DNA of 5,007 bases. Origin: Saprospiraceae bacterium. GTDB lineage: Bacteria; Bacteroidota; Bacteroidia; Chitinophagales; Saprospiraceae. Positions within the stretch are counted from its first letter, which is position 1; each line of letters opens with the position of its first letter. The notes under the pieces were generated by a model, which had not been told where the DNA came from, ran no database searches, and saw nothing but the letters and a program-made list of their open reading frames with translations. The position numbers and the translations under genes are program-made. Location of the stretch: assembly GCA_007134625.1 (NCBI GenBank), contig SLKL01000357.1, forward strand, positions 1-5,007. The letters run 5' to 3'. Positions 4,223 to 5,007 of the stretch are shown here, piece after piece.

Positions 4223-5007
4223 ATGAAATTAAATAGAATCCCCCTCTTCTTGACCATTTTCTTTATGGCTCCATTCGTTTTGATGGCATCAGACGGAAGG
4301 CAAGCTATTTACAATTACATTGAGCAATACAAAGATATAGCTATTTTCGAAATGGAACGTACCGGTATTCCTGCCAGTATAAAAATGGCACAGGCCATAC
4401 TTGAATCCAATGCCGGAAGAAGTGAACTTGCTCTTAGAGCAAACAATCATTTTGGTATCAAATGCGGTGGAAACTGGAGTGGAGGAACACATTATCGAAA
4501 GGATGATGACCGCGATTCCCGGGGGAGATTAATAGAAAGTTGTTTCCGAGCTTACAGTTCAGCGGAAGAATCTTTTATTGCGCATTCAGATTTTCTGGCC
4601 GGCGATGATAGAAGAACGCGATATGGATGGTTGTTTGATCTCGATCCCTACGATTATGAGGCATGGGCACACGGCTTGCAAAAGTCCGGTTATGCGACCA
4701 ACAGGAGGTATGGTCAACTGTTGATTAATGTGATCAATAATTACAGTTTGTATGAATTGGATAGGGCATTGGATGATCCTGATTTTATTGTAAGCAGGCC
4801 AAATGTAACTCAGAATAACACATCCGCACCTTCAAGCACACGCAGGCAGAGTGATAATATTTTTAACAATTCAGGAGTAAACCAACGTCCCAGAAGAGAA
4901 TTTGAAATCAACCAACTGAGAGTAGTTAAAGCTTCAGCAGGTGAAAACATCGCTGACCTTGCTCTTGAATTGGAAATTCCGGTAAGGGCATTACTTAGAT
5001 TTAATGA
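4223..5007 (+). CDS. Secreted beta-N-acetylglucosaminidase with LysM (3' end outside window)
   Basis: The frame is open from ATG 4223-4225 to the right edge, giving 261 residues. Residues 1-22 form a signal peptide ending in VLMA before SDG. Residues about 27-175 match the glucosaminidase fold (Pfam Glucosaminidase, FlgJ C-terminal type): IPASIKMAQAILESNAGRSELA with the likely catalytic acid Glu61, then NNHFGIKCGGNW, FRAYSSAEESFIAHSDFL, and GLQKSGYATNRRYG, which holds the conserved active-site tyrosine region. Such enzymes cleave the GlcNAc-MurNAc link in peptidoglycan. Cys81 and Cys107 could pair in the periplasm. A polar Asn/Ser/Arg-rich linker (about 192-225) leads to the start of a LysM domain (RVVKASAGENIADLALELEIPVRALLRFN, from 233), which binds glycan. 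The same frame stays open upstream to 4052, with ATGs at 4121 and 4157. I prefer 4223 because it puts a typical short n-region in front of the hydrophobic core. The role is probably cell-wall turnover or daughter-cell separation. Confidence 0.93.
   Translation, partial: MKLNRIPLFLTIFFMAPFVLMASDGRQAIYNYIEQYKDIAIFEMERTGIPASIKMAQAILESNAGRSELALRANNHFGIKCGGNWSGGTHYRKDDDRDSRGRLIESCFRAYSSAEESFIAHSDFLAGDDRRTRYGWLFDLDPYDYEAWAHGLQKSGYATNRRYGQLLINVINNYSLYELDRALDDPDFIVSRPNVTQNNTSAPSSTRRQSDNIFNNSGVNQRPRREFEINQLRVVKASAGENIADLALELEIPVRALLRFN

Noticed and set aside
4289..4492. Minus-strand ORF of 67 codons
   Set aside because: It is antisense to the catalytic domain of the glucosaminidase.

Overview
This AT-rich window most likely comes from a member of the Bacteroidota, of the Cytophagales/Flavobacteriales type. 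The evidence is indirect. Start codons lack a clear Shine-Dalgarno sequence, and one gene has a promoter of the TTG-N19-TAnnTTTG type. The window also holds a TPR lipoprotein with a short lipobox, a secreted glucosaminidase-LysM protein, and intergenic heptad and CTCTGCG repeats of a kind often seen between genes in this phylum. No marker gene fixes the genus.

Layout: (1) 1-341, the C-terminal end of an unrecognised plus-strand protein. (2) 342-679, a gap with a weak terminator-like hairpin and two blocks of a 10/11/12-bp tandem repeat built on TCTAAA, with a 13-bp palindrome between them. (3) 680-2314, minus strand, a complete 544-residue AlbA_2 (Schlafen-type) plus RecG-C/HATPase_c_4 protein with a winged-helix-like tail. 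(4) 2363-2536, minus strand, a probable small gene of 57 codons, 48 bp upstream of the AlbA_2 gene. (5) 2537-2942, a non-coding stretch with two oppositely oriented heptad arrays and a 9-bp CTCTG repeat. (6) 2943-3998, minus strand, a complete lipoprotein with eight TPR repeats. (7) 3999-4222, a divergent promoter region. (8) 4223 to the right edge, plus strand, a secreted N-acetylglucosaminidase with the beginning of a LysM domain.

The TPR lipoprotein and the glucosaminidase look like ordinary envelope genes, transcribed divergently. The AlbA_2 gene, the small ORF upstream of it and the repeat array at its 3' end form an accessory-looking block between two ordinary genes. If the window holds something undescribed, it is most likely here: a small basic protein paired with an AlbA_2/ATPase-like regulator, next to an array of helically phased TCTAAA units. 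That is a hypothesis. No function for the array or the small ORF can be shown from this sequence alone.
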